DNA of 64,000 bases. Origin: Pyrrhosoma nymphula (Eukaryota > Arthropoda > Insecta > Odonata > Coenagrionidae). Made by a program: the position numbers and the translations under genes. The notes beneath the pieces are model-generated. The model saw only the letters and a list, made by a program, of their open reading frames with translations. It was not told where the DNA came from and made no database searches. This document shows positions 21,401 to 33,580 of the stretch, piece after piece (the first letter of the stretch is position 1; every line of letters starts with the position of its first letter). Where the stretch lies: contig OY754329.1 of assembly GCA_963573305.1 (NCBI GenBank), forward strand, positions 146,951,266 to 147,015,265. The letters are read 5' to 3'.

Positions 21401-22550
21401 CGCCCATCAAGTTCCTAATGGCTTATTCAAACTAAATGTTTGCATATATCCAAAACTGAACATATTATTCTATCGTGTTCTGACATCTACTCCCAATAAT
21501 AATAATAATTTATCAGAACTTACCATTGTTTCAAAATTAACATCCATCAAATTTAAAAAATTACAATAAATATTACACTAAAAGGGAACATGAAGGGTGA
21601 ATGAAGGAAATAGTTTTGTGAGCTACTTAAGTTTACTGACCGTACACACGATTTTGCTCATATCGGGTGGTGAGGAGTGGATAGGGTTGAGCTCTATATG
21701 GGGCTCCAGAAAATTATGGTAGGTATCATTTCATTTGACACATACTTCATTCATTACATCCAAGCGGGACCCGGTTTTTCGAAGGGGTCTTACAGAATGT
21801 CTCAGAAGTGGAACTTGGGAGATATTTCTTAAACCCCTCCGTTCACCATCAGAACCATATACTGACTTCTCAAGAACTGACAGCCACCACACTTTGGATA
21901 AACAAACCTAAGTCAATCGTGAAACGAACTGGATTTTATTTTCAATACTCAGCGTTACCATATCCCTTATAATTTATTTCATTTTCTCGAAGACGAATGG
22001 TATCTATATCCACGAATGAATAAAAATTTGCATGATTATCATTATTTGCATTATATTTTTTTTTAATGAAGACATGTGGCAACATTAAACGTGGAAATGT
22101 AGACCCTAGTTTATAGATTTATATTTTATATACTATTCTTTAAATTTTTCAATTCTTTAAACCTAAAAAAAATGGATAAAAAATCCATCACCTACTTATC
22201 CATTTTTATCAGTCAAGAAAAATTCTCAATTTTTTGTTCGAAATATTGTGAAATCATTTTGAGAAATAAAGTATAAAAAGATATGTTGCATATAAGTTTA
22301 AAAGGCATAGGAGTTTTAAGCTCATTCATAGCATCTAAAAATAATCTCTGCTTAAATTAAGGAACAACAAATTATGTTTCTTAATGAAAATATTAGGAAT
22401 CTTTCAGTAACCGCATAATTTTGGGAAGATGGGGAAGATCACATTACCGATCCAATCAGCACGCATATGACAAAAGACTAATACACTGGCAATGTGAGGT
22501 GTTATTGTGTCACGAGGAGATGACTTGCTACGAGTGAAAAAAAATGTTAA
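21401..22550. other. AT-rich non-coding DNA
   Basis: Nothing recognised. An AAT run lies at about 21495-21510. Confidence 0.5.
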
Positions 22551-23240
22551 GACGGATCATTGAAGATGAGGTGTTCACGATGGAGTGTTTCACGAAGGGT
22601 GAAACCTTTTGAAATTCACAAAAAAACGCGATGCGTGCGCGAGCATGGAGTTGGGAACTCCAGGGATCGGTTGGGCGTAAAATTTAGCGCGGCGGCGGAT
22701 CGTAAAATCGGTTTCTTTTATCGCGTAACCCTGGACTCGCCCGCACCAAAGGCCATTTTTCGCCCCTGTCGCCCCTTAGATTCCTTTATATGTTGCATCC
22801 TGTCGTTTCGGAATGCACCTGGCGTCTGCACTCCCTCTGTGACGCAAAGCTGAACTGGTCTACCCCGTCGAGTTAGGCATTTCACACGCGTACGAGTCTT
22901 TGATGCAGCACTTGGCGAACGATTTTCGATAGGCGGGTGGGGATGACGAATCGGGAGGGAGTTTGAAATTCTATGACAGAGAGGGACGTAGGTGTAGTCA
23001 CAAGGCCGAAGGAATTCTATCGCGACGGAGTGAAAGAGGGAGAGAGAGAGAGAGCGGTGGCTCGTCCGCCACACTTAGTCTTATTGATCCAATTATTCAC
23101 ACGCTATCCGCCGCCGTTCGCGTCATGTGACATAGATACGGCAAACAAGTCTCAACACGTGCTTGGCCATAGAGGGAATCTCTCTCCTCCGTAAATTACT
23201 GCCTATGGCCTCAGCGGCCATTATCGTCAAAATAGTTGAG
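22551..23240. other. GC-rich segment, possible regulatory region
   Basis: CpG-rich non-repeat DNA with several GTAAAAT/TTTTATCG words close together (22675-22730) and a GA microsatellite at 23037-23055. Frames of 73-118 codons are overlapping shadows. Confidence 0.3.
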
Positions 23241-23985
23241 GATGTCGGGAAGCAATATATTTCATAGCGCTCGCGTCACGCAAACAATGCCGTTGATTAT
23301 CCGTTTTAGGCCTATGGATTTCATACCTCGGGAAAAGAACGGGTTTTCGCAAGTATATATCCTTTTTACCACACATACATTGTTTAAGCCACTGTCCAGG
23401 CAAAAAGATAAACACTAAGAAGATTCAGTAATGGGGGTAATTTTTAAGGGTAGTTTTTTATTCCTATTGATAGCACTCGGCGAGTGCATTATTCGTTCAT
23501 AACAGCATTGTTAAGTCGACATACTATTATACTCCGAGGAAAACTGTTCCTAACTTATTTAAGAATACACAAATACCAAAGGACTGAAGCCATAATTCTG
23601 AAGAGCATTATGATTTACAGAAATCATTTATAAATATCCTGACGAAATCGGTTGCCAACTTCATTGAAGATATACATGTCTCAGAAGAAACATATAATGT
23701 CAAATTTTACTGTGACGCAGAATAAAAAAGCAATGACGCTGCGCGAAATCTCAAGAGCAATGATTCAAAAATCCTAAAATAAAATTCGCAACAGAATTCA
23801 GACTACAAAGACTTTTAGTAATTTACATAATAATTGAGGAAACGCAATCGAAACATTTACCAATGCTGCAAAATACTTGTAAATAATGATACCACAGGCA
23901 AAGATTGCATCGCAAAGAAAGCAAGCTGGGCACGAAACTACAACTATTTTCTGTTCATTCGCTCGCCCAAAAGAATTAAAAGGCA
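23241..23985. other. AT-rich non-coding DNA
   Basis: Nothing recognised. Confidence 0.5.
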
Positions 23986-24320
23986 TCCGGAAACAGGCTC
24001 ACCCACGCAAATACTTCGGGCGTCCGATACCCGTTCGTTGCGAGCGCAAGGGGTCAACCCCCCTGGGAAGACCAAGGCCTCTCCCTCGACGCAACAATAA
24101 AGTTCGCGTACTCGACACGTGTTCTCGATGCTCCGCAGGATGGTCGTAAAAATCCGGGAGCACAACACTCGAGCCGAATCGAGTCGAAAAAGAAATGAGT
24201 CGAGAGAGGGCAAAGCAGAGATTCGTAATGAGGTCACGTACTTCATTCTTCCCTCCCCTTCCCCGCCTCCCTTCACCGTTTCACTGTACCCCTCTTCTCC
24301 CTTTCCAACTTAGATGACCG
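23986..24320. other. CpG-richer segment
   Basis: CpG-rich up to about 24190, then a pyrimidine-rich tract (24245-24310). Overlapping frames of 64-110 codons have no domain signature. Confidence 0.3.
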
Positions 24321-27099
24321 CCCCTTTTATAAAATATACAGTCCTTCCAGCGGCTCCATTTCCGCCACACGTACAGGACAAACACCCTGAGCCTTATAAT
24401 GAGTCTATTTGGGAATAAACTATTAATTTGCTATTGCATTTTGACATATAATTTTTCGCTGACGGTGGTAAGCGATAAATAAGAGAAACAAAGGCAATCA
24501 CTATACTTCGCTCATTCGACAGATATTTTTAGTCGGCATGACCGGTTCTTCACATGGAGGAAATCTTCTGGTACATGAAGAAATACAACATAATATAATA
24601 ATCGGAAGATTAAAGATAAGATTTTTTTGAACTTGGTATTAGCAAGGAAAAACTCCAAAAATTTGTGAAAAGCATTAAAGCTATCATTGCTCTGGCATTC
24701 TACAACTATAAGAAAGAAACCATAAAAAACAGAAGTATTTGCAGTTAGCCTGCTGAAGTGCTGGAAGAATATTTCCAATCAATTTCGGGATATAAAGTTC
24801 CTTCTTTTATTATAGCGTTAGCATCACTGTTCAAATAGTCGTGTTTTCACATCTCGGACGACTTTCACTTCTAATTTAGAACGTAGGTGCGGCATAAAAT
24901 ATTTACACGAACAGCAGCACACCAATGGCCGCTTCTCTTAGTAACTTTGCTGTTTCCCGCGACCTGACTCACCCAGGAATAAGTTGCATGGGGTAAATGT
25001 AGTCGGTATTTGTAAAAGACAAATGAGAGAACAGAGCATCGCGACTACTTTTTGAAAAAAATTCCAAATATTCCAGGGAGGATTTTGGATATTCATTTCG
25101 CACAACCAGAAATGCAAGATTCAATTTTTCCAGATAAATGTAATATTTTTTAAATGACCAAGATGGTAGGTTTGCAATATTTTACTAATTAGTTTCTGTC
25201 CGGATACCTTGATCAATGCAATTAGTAAGGATATCTCAGAAGCAGAATCCGTGTAAACATTTATCACTGTTGATGCTCCTAAAAAAACTGAGACGAACCT
25301 TAGACGTCTTTCCTAAAAATGCTAGACTAATTGGGGAGAGTCTTATATAAATGGAATCATGACATACACGTTGAAATGGAATTATAAGATGATACCACGC
25401 AGGTGCAATAATAGCAAACAAAAATTTTATTAACTAATATATCTAACAAACGTGCTAAGAAAAGAGCAGTAGGTTTTTGTTCTAAGCCGCAAGCGGTCAA
25501 TTGGATTGTAATTGGCAAGACTGAAGGCATATTATGACGAATATGAACGGATAAAGAAGAAGAAGTGAGTATATATAAAATAACGATAAAAATTAAGGAA
25601 AAAGAGCCGTGAAATATACAGGGAAAACTTAACGTAAAATAATTAAACGGATGATTCTGGAAATAACATAGCATAACTCAAAACCTTAAACGACGAACTG
25701 ATAATCAAATGTCAATTTTGGAAAGGTACTGGACATAAAGCATAAAGTACTCGTAATACAGACATGAAAAAGAAATTAAAATTTTTATTACAAAATAAAA
25801 CATATTTTCCTGGGCAGATTTAACAGTAATCATACGAGTGAAAAATATGTCCCATGGGTAAAAACTTTTTTCTCGTGACCAACTTCCAATGGTCGAACGC
25901 GCCTCTGAAGCAAAATAATGCATTGATTTGCTATTGTTCTATTTTAGGAGTTTAGTCTCCCAAACCCCTTCCAATATTCTTCCTATATCTTTAAACTTTT
26001 TGTTTAATTAGCCAAAAATCATTTGAAGTAATGGGTTATTGGAAAATGTAGCAGACTGTTAAAGGCTACCGACAGGCAACCAGCTGTAAAGCACTGCCCT
26101 CAATGACTAAAAGATTCAATTTATTGGAAAATTTGGCTGGTCTGCTTAGCTTAATCCATCACTCTACCCCTACCTCTATTTTTCAAATGAAGCATCAAGA
26201 AGGAAATAGATTAATACGGAAAAAGAACAGCGAGAAAGATATAAAAGTTTCGAGAAAAAAATATAGAACTAGGATACTGTATGGAGTAGGATAGCAATTA
26301 TGTCATCATGAGAAATTAATCTAGAGAAAAGTTTTAAAAATATGAAAGAGGACCAGTCAACTTCTGACACTAAGATAATCATAAGGCCGCTTCACCGACA
26401 ATGTTTATCACCCAGAGAGGAAAATAAAAAAATATATCTTTTAAGACTTCTATTTCCTCGGCACAATCTCCGATGAGAACTGGGCCAAACGTTTCCAACG
26501 CATCAGTGTAGACGACACGAAAATTGTTTAACTTGAACTCGTCGTTTTACGGGTGGCGTAAAAGGTAAAGTAAATGGGCTCGATCTGGAAGGTCTAGCGT
26601 TTAAAAATGAAGGAAGTCTCTTTGGAAATCGCCACCTAATATCCTCTTGTTCAGTTTCATGGATACCAGAAAGGCATAGCAACAAGCGGGTGTTCTCTTA
26701 GAAAGGATATGACCTCCCAATGCATAATGTGTGCATTTCACTAGTCCATCAGATGAATTACGGAGGAGCCCATCAACTTTCGAGTGACATGGAAAGAGTG
26801 AAATAAAGTTATCCAGCTGAGCTCTGGAGGCCCGGGTATCCTCTACTTCATGTGTTTATGGTGAAAGGCGCAAATGTAGGTATATTTATTCAAATGCTTA
26901 CTTAACGGGAGAAGATGGTGTCATTTGCAGCAATGTGGCTAGTCGATGCAGGATTATAAGGAGAATGGAGGAAGAATGGAGAGAAACCCGGAGTCCGCAT
27001 TCGTCGTCTCACAACAAACGGTGCCACGGGGACCACAGTTTTACGCCCGCTTCGGACTGTCCTTGAACTACTGATAAAAGTTTACATAAGTAGAGATCG
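24321..27099. other. AT-rich non-coding DNA
   Basis: About 2.8 kb with no recognised gene, repeat or RNA. The longest frame (minus, 25357-25674) is Ser/Ile/Phe-rich and unremarkable. Confidence 0.55.
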
Positions 27100-27185
27100 G
27101 AATTCACCTGCCGAAATGAAAACCCGGGATCGCGAATGAGAATCCAGTACCACAGCCACCAAACCAATCTGTTCCCGCAGGCACA
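27100..27185 (-). repeat. degenerate tRNA-derived SINE remnant
   Basis: On the minus strand GGTTTGGTGGCTGTGGTACTGG resembles an A-box region (shown here as GGTGGCTGTGGTACTGG). ATTCTCATTCG sits at the anticodon loop, and CCCGGGTTTTCATTTCGG is a mutated B box followed by GCAGG. This is the usual order of a tRNA-derived SINE head. The tail was not delimited. Confidence 0.4.
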
Positions 27186-27580
27186 GAGATGTAGAAACAA
27201 CACATGATTTGGTGACGCAATTAAATCAGGTTTCACTGCAACTGGGTGAGTCAAAACAAATACTAAATTAAACATTTTCGTTTGCATTATATAAAAAAGT
27301 CCTGCTACCACTGATGACATGCCTTAGCAATAAAAAATCGAAATAAGGGACAAAGTAACGCAGATTAGTCGACGAATACATTTCACTGCCAAAGGATCCG
27401 ACTGTAGCCTCATTCAACTAATGGATTTTGACTTCAATTATAGCAGCCATTTGAAAATAACCAAAAAAGCACAATGAGCAGGTGTCTACAATATAATACC
27501 ATTCTATTCTCAGGGATAATTCGCTTCTCATAATTTTTTTTCTCCAGAAAATAGCTTTTATATTAAATGGAAAAATTCTA

Positions 27581-27789
27581 TAGGGTAAACCGTACCAACC
27601 TATAGTAATTGGCCATGTGGTTTTTTGAAGAGCAAAGTGAGGGTACAGCTGGAAAAAGTTACAATAATGATTTCAAAATTTACAATAGTGGTTATTGTTA
27701 ATTTTGTCCAACTGTACTCTTACTATGCTCTTCAAATTACAATGTGGCCAATAACTGTAGGGTGGCCAAAAACTGTACGGTTTACCCTA
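27581..27789. mobile_element. 205-bp palindromic MITE flanked by TA
   Basis: The element 27583-27787 is flanked by TA at 27581-27582 and 27788-27789. Its ends are GGGTAAACCGTAC and the exact reverse complement GTACGGTTTACCC. The arms (27583-27675 and 27695-27787) pair almost throughout, sharing TTGAAGAGCA, GTACAG.TGGA and CAATAATGATTTC-type blocks around a short centre. There is no room for a transposase. TA duplication plus near-complete palindrome fits a Tc1/mariner-derived MITE. A flanking A/T makes the exact boundary uncertain by 1-2 bp. Confidence 0.8.
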
Positions 27790-27999
27790 TTTCTTCATGT
27801 CTCACCCATTCTCACATTCAACTCCATGAAATGTTCAATCCGTGCACAAAAAACATTATACAAAGGTAGAATGTTTTGTCCACATCAAAGAGAGTACACT
27901 CATTTTAAGTAGTCGGAATACGAATAAAATGACACTTAAGTCATTTTACGGCGGAACCACTTTAAACCTGCCGTCAGTTCGACATTTTACATGACCTCG
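27790..27999. other. non-coding DNA
   Basis: Nothing recognised. Confidence 0.5.
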
Positions 28000-28460
28000 G
28001 CGGCTATCGGGAGAAGCCGGCCGCTATTAGGGGGCACGCGCGCGAAAGGCCACCTGGGCCAACGGACACCGTCGGCCGCCCACTCGCCCCGCGGGCCCTT
28101 CCCTTGGACAACACCGGCAACCGATTTCCCGTGCCCCACCACTTTCGTTCGCAGGCCCAAATGACCCCCAGGGCGCTGTGACCCGCTTCACCGAGGCGCC
28201 TATCACCGCTCCCCATCACCCGCCACCCCCCTCTCCCCACCCTCCTTTCTCCTCCCCCTCCCCCGGTCTCACGCACGCCGTTTCTTCACCCTCGTCCATG
28301 ATCCCCCCGGGCGGCGCAATCAAAGTAATTGCCTCCTCCGCGTAGGACGAAAATGGCGGGGGATAAATCGCTTCCGGGGAGAGGGAGGAAGGGGGGCGGG
28401 GTGGGGAGGTGGTGTGCTACAGCCTTTCCTCCTCCCTCCCACACTAGGAATAGACACCCG
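28000..28460. promoter_or_regulatory. candidate CpG island / regulatory element
   Basis: This is among the most CpG-dense stretches of the window (28010-28200), with C-rich DNA to 28290. At 28319-28331 ATCAAAG (TCF/LEF-like) abuts TAATTG (homeodomain-like) in a GC-rich background. The 90-codon minus frame is Gly/Arg-rich and low complexity. The promoter or enhancer assignment is inference from composition and site words. Confidence 0.35.
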
Positions 28461-30139
28461 TCCAGATTTAAGGAAGGGTTATGATGTTGAAGAATCGGTT
28501 CGTGAGCCGAAACCCACGGGTCGAAGGGTTTTCATGCCGCGGAGAATCAGATTGCGTAATGAGATTCCCAAAAGTTTGCTACGACAAAAAAAGGGAGCTT
28601 TTACTACCAAATTTTCGGTGTTATACTGAATGAAAAGCATTTATATGCATTAAGGATTGATTTGCGAGGTCAAAAAAAAATCTTCACACAATAGCGTCGT
28701 TTATGCCACTTTTACACATTTGAAAGTGTACAAACATACTCTTGGTTAAATTATGTTTACATTATTATCTTCGTAGGGATTTGGAGGTGGAAGTACATTG
28801 GATAAAGGTTTGGTTATAATTATTAACGTTAGACATATTTTAATATGAGGTGGTATAAAAAACTTAACTATATCACAAAAAGAGAAACTACTTTTAGAAA
28901 ATAAGGAAAACAGTATTAAAAAGAAAGAGGGCAGAAAAAGAATCGCAAATTTTTACTACCTGCGGAAAAATAATTATGTTAATCTGAAAAGCAAATTCTC
29001 GGTAAATCAGCAAAAACAGTAAATTGGAATCAGCACATCAAAGACAAGCTTACTGGTCATTTAAAACCCAATGGGGATTAATAAACATTTCATAAAAATT
29101 GGCACTTAGAATATAAGATAAAATGCCTCTAACTCTAGCAGGAAAGGTTCAATTTTACCAGAGCTTTCTATCTACCATCGAATATTGGCATAAAGAGAAT
29201 CCGACACTCACTCCTTTCTTTAGAATTTTACAATCTACCTTCGCTCACTCATTTGTAAGCTTAGACCTTGTCTCTTTCTTTTCCGACTGTCTAGTGTACG
29301 AATCAAGTTTATGCTGTCCCACTCGTCAATCCTAACCAACTACTCGAGCTAATCGACACCATAGAGTTACAATTGCAAAATACACAATTTTTGCTGAGTA
29401 TATTTTTCTCCGAGAGCCAAAGTAACCAAAGCAAAGTACAAGAAAAGCCACGGTTAAAATTTAAATCACTCTTAAGCTCTTTCCCAGTTACAAACACCGC
29501 ATTATGTTTAAGAAATTGCAAACTACAGCGAGAAATAATAGTTAACGCAGAGAAAACGAACTAACCCCGGACATACTTCGATAATTTCTCTCGGTGCTAA
29601 ATCCTTCGCCATCAATGAATTTTCATTTTATTCATTAAAATAAAAAATCCATTGTCTCCCAGTTGTCAGTCCATACAAAGAAAGATATTTCAGATGTACA
29701 CCATCTCATCGACACCCATCATTATCTTAATAAATTTTTTCTTCACTCTAGTGACGTATCTACAGTTTTTGCCAACTAGAGTGAACTGAATATTGCGACG
29801 ACACCTTTGGGGAACTTATACACATCAAGCCTATTTAGAAAACATTTGAAATAAAGGTTAAGAAAATATCATATTATGTCTTGAACTCATAAATTGAAAT
29901 TAAAAATTAAAAATGCATTTTTCTTGCTTTTCGAAAAAAACTGCCACCTTGGGTGGACCTAAAAGAATACGCTACTGCTTCACTCCACACTAAAATATTT
30001 CAAATCTTTCCCTGCCCCTCTCATTATTGCACAACGATTTATATTTTAATATCAATAAAAAGAACAATCTAGGGATCAAGAATGCTTTGAATTTTCCCTC
30101 TAGTTTGTATATTCCTTTAAAATAAAAATAAGTGTTCTT
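28461..30139. other. AT-rich non-coding DNA
   Basis: Nothing recognised except a small perfect inverted repeat, CCACCTTGGGTGG, near 29943. Confidence 0.5.
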
Positions 30140-30670
30140 TCCACAAAGCTTCCCCCTTTCACCCGCTCTACTGCACATTGACAGTAACATTTCCCCCCTC
30201 CCCCTCCGACCTGCACCCCCCCTCCGTCGTGTTCCCGTTCCAATTCCTCTTTCTCGCGTCGTGGGTTTCGACGCTCTCCATCCGCGCGCGCGAAGGCCTG
30301 TTCCATCGTTGCGCGCGGAGAATACACGGACTCCTATCTGGAACGGAATACAAAAGAAAGCGAAAGAGAGGAACACAACGGTGAGAATGAGACCCTGTTT
30401 GCACACTCACTTGACGCCGGTTCCACAGCACCACCCACGCCTACTGAAGCTCACGCATACATATCTATACGTGCGTTTGTATACATGTAGGTGTAATATA
30501 TCTGGCGGGGCCCTTCCCTATCTCGAAGTAGGAGGAGTATAGTGCACGTAAGCTTTGACTTGCACCCCGGCGCTCATCAGTCGGAACGACTCTTGGTGGC
30601 ACGGGCAATGAGCTCACGGTGGACGAGGCAAGCGACGAAGAGCTCCGAGTTCACCCGCCCTAAACGTGAG
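30140..30670 (+). promoter_or_regulatory. candidate CpG promoter with a short first exon
   Basis: A CpG-rich block (30230-30330) is followed near 30577 by TCAGTCGG, which fits the arthropod initiator TCAGT. About 30 bp downstream, GGCAATGAGC starts a frame (MSSRWTRQATKSSEFTRPK) that runs to AAAC|GTGAGA near 30666, a plausible donor. No TATA box is obvious. Each element is common alone, so the combination is suggestive only. Confidence 0.25.
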
Positions 30671-31599
30671 ATATCCCACATTCGCCTTCCATAAACATAT
30701 ATTCCCTTTACCTACGAGTATCACCCGTCTCGAAGATCCGCAATACGGAGTGGCGGTTTCATATATCGATAATAATGACTGTCGTACATCAATTATGGAC
30801 ATTATACTATGGAAATCGTACTACAATTTACTTGGTCAAAAAAACGGTGAGTTCCAATCTTAAATGTGTAGGGGTTTCATAAATTGTAATTAAGCTAAAT
30901 TCAGGACAAGGGTCTGTCATTTAGTGCGCAGTTATCCGCATCAACGTTTAAAATTTTGCAAAAGCACCGTCTGACCTGACTGATATAAAAATACTGACCT
31001 AAAAATTGCCGGGTTGGTTGGTGCCTGTCACACAATCAAACAGTTGCAAATAGCTAGTTATACAAGACTAAATTCGGAGTTGGTTAACGTGAAAAAGATT
31101 CCATTGCCTATTGTGTAGGTACAATACGGAGCTGGTGGAGTGGTCGTGCTTAGTAAATCACGGCTTCGGGGGAAGAAAGACATTTTGCAAATGGATTACT
31201 ACTAGCATGAAGAGAAGCCATATTTTGAGTACGCCGCGAGCATATGGGACCATGCACAGAAATATTTAGTTCGCGAAATGAATTTCAATATTAATCCACA
31301 CACTTCGTTAAAAAATTGCAACAAGCGAACAGAGGGTGAAACACGGCTGATGGAATGTCTATGTTTAGAATCGTATAGAGACTCGGTGGCTACGCACTTG
31401 GCTAAGATTTCATGCAAAATTCAGACTACGCGAGTTTCAGCATGACACGGAGGATATTATTTTATATCTTCAGAACTAACAGAAGCGATAAATTAATAAT
31501 GATATGCAGCCCAACTTAAAGCTACAATAATTCATTCTTCTCACGCACCGTCAATGACTACAACAAAAACAGAGCAAGATACTTGGTGACTTCCATAGC
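30671..31599. other. AT-rich non-coding DNA
   Basis: Nothing firmly recognised. GAGCTGGTGGAGTGGTCGTG near 31132 resembles a tRNA D-arm but lacks a T-arm. Confidence 0.5.
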
Positions 31600-31765
31600 A
31601 TACATTTCATTTTCGTCCTTTTCCTCTTCCCATGGCTTTTTGCCATTTTCCTATTCCTTCCCTTTTACAAGGCTGGCCTCCTAACATCCCCTGCAACACG
31701 CATACCCTTGCGATGGCCTGCAAGTTAGTATGTACAATGTGCATGTAGATTCGGGAATGTATCGT
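31600..31765 (+). repeat. LINE 3'-end-like dispersed repeat, copy 3
   Basis: A pyrimidine-rich lead (CCTTTTCCTCTTCCCATGGC) precedes CCCCTGCAACACGCATACCC, TTGCGATGGCCTGCAAGTTAG, shown here as GCGATGGCCTGCAAGTTAG, and GTGCATGTAGAT. The lead and core match copies 2 and 4 in order and spacing. Confidence 0.5.
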
Positions 31766-32394
31766 TAAAAAATAAGCATAAACTGTGTTATGTTTCGCGC
31801 ATGTCGGTTGACCGCCAATCATTAGGTAGAAAGTCACGAATTCGTGGCACAGCAGTCAGTTTAACTATAAATAATGCGCACTCCTTAGATACGATTCGCA
31901 AGTCAAATGTTGTACGTTAAAAACACGGCGCTGGGCACATATCTCCGTCGCCTAATATCCCCACGCTACCCGTTCCACCAAAACTTATAGATCAATCAAT
32001 TTCGACGGAGTAGTTTCTCACCATCATTTCCTCCAATTTTTTACGTATACTGCATTTACCCACCTTTCTGCCAATGTATTTTATGACGTTAGGTATTGGT
32101 CACCTCCCGTAATGACAACTCCAATTATGAACAAAGTATGTCAAAATTCTATCGCGGGAACTAAAATGGGAACCAGAATACACTCGAAGGTTATGTGACA
32201 GACTTATACGTGCTTATACCAAGGTATAAAAGATGTACACGAAGAATCTAAATTATTATATCAAGTTCTGACTTACAACGAGGCTGTCCTGAGCAACAGA
32301 TCAGATAAAAGCAACAGAATATGAGACTATCAAAGAGAATTCGGTCTTTCCAGGCATCATTAACGACCAAAAGACTGAGTTAAATACTAACACA

Positions 32395-32530
32395 CTACAA
32401 TGCCCTTTTTTCATTTCCATTTGTGTTCCCTTTTCCTCTTCCCCCTCCTTTTCATGGATGGTGATCTTACATCTTAGCCACACACCTTTGAAGCGGTCTG
32501 AAAGTTAATGTGTTGATGCAGATGTAAACT
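32395..32530 (+). repeat. LINE 3'-end-like dispersed repeat, copy 4
   Basis: TTCCCTTTTCCTCTTCCCCC and TTTTCATGGATGG lead into CTTAGCCACACACCTTTGAA, GCGGTCTGAAAGTTAATGTG and TGATGCAGATGTAAAC. It is in the same orientation as copy 3, 0.8 kb away. The two may be separate insertions, since the intervening DNA shows no shared sequence. Confidence 0.5.
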
Positions 32531-33271
32531 TCAACGTAAACGCAATTCTCCCAACCACTGTCTTCCCTCCTCAATGACGTGAGGCAAGATCAAATCAAGA
32601 GGTCAACGAAGACATTGTCACGCAACGATTTTCTCTCATGTGTGTGCCCTCAGAGACCTCCTCTTCTCCGCGTAAAAATATTTATCTAAATACATAGGTA
32701 TTTCAAGGTATATTTGCACGGAGACCAATGTAACTTGTATGTTCCTCAGGTATGCTTGCAGCATTAGATGGTTATTTAGGCGGTGATGCGGTAAAATTTC
32801 ATTTCTAATAAACTAGCGAAGGCGAAGGAAAAATAAATTCAGTATGAAACACCAACATTTGATCTAAATTCACTTTAAAACATTTCATGATTAACCCAGG
32901 GACTGCATACCTTCCATAAAGAATTGAGTCTAACATAAAAATGACATCTACAAGCAACTGGTCGCAGTAATTTATTTAATCCAATAGCGAGAGTGGAATA
33001 ACATGAATTGACTCAAAATTGCTCTGAAACACATGTAATTAGACCAATTAGCTTAGTTCACATTTACAGTACCAATTATTATTTCATAATAACGCAATGT
33101 GATTATTAAAGTCCCAATGCAAAGGGGGAAACAATCTCCGCAGCCTTTTAACCGCATTTTGGTAGCCACACAGTCTCGTATTTGTTCGGTTTGAATCAGT
33201 GAAATTAATTTATATCTCCACTGGGTGAAATTCATTAGCAGAAGCACGAAAAAGAAAAAATATAAATCCTT
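32531..33271. other. AT-rich non-coding DNA
   Basis: Nothing recognised. Confidence 0.5.
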
Positions 33272-33580
33272 TCACTTCACCAATTGGTTTATTGTCTCAC
33301 TGACTGATGAGTGCGTGCCAAGAAAACATTCAGATACGTTAAAAGTTTTTTGAAAGCACTGAAAACAAACACCACTGGAAACATCGTAATAGTGGTTTGT
33401 GCCCAATTTTTGCACGATCGGGCAAGGTTTTTCTACATAAGCCACGAATGCCCTACAAGTAATTAATGCCGACGATACACGATTTAAATTGATTACGCTG
33501 AGAATAACAAGCAGAAGTCGAGTGAAAAAGTAAGCTGAACAATTAAGTGCCACAATGAAGGTCGTACTAAGTTGCTTTTA
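33272..33580 (-). CDS. possible exon of a secreted Cys-rich protein
   Basis: A minus-strand frame is open from a TAA near 33580 down to 33272. It contains a hydrophobic stretch (TRLLLVILSVINLNRVSSA) like a signal peptide core. After it come five cysteines in TCRAF, KPCPI, HYYDVSSGVCFQCFQ and SECFL. The YYD..SG.C..C arrangement recalls extracellular Cys-rich modules such as those of TNF-receptor-type proteins, but the match is too short to assign. There is no ATG in this frame before the hydrophobic part, so a start would have to come from an upstream exon. Chance is a live alternative. Confidence 0.2.

Noticed and set aside
31125..31185. tRNA-like GAGCTGGTGGAGTGGTCGTG
   Set aside because: Only a D-arm-like piece. 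No T-arm, and no acceptor stem pairing.
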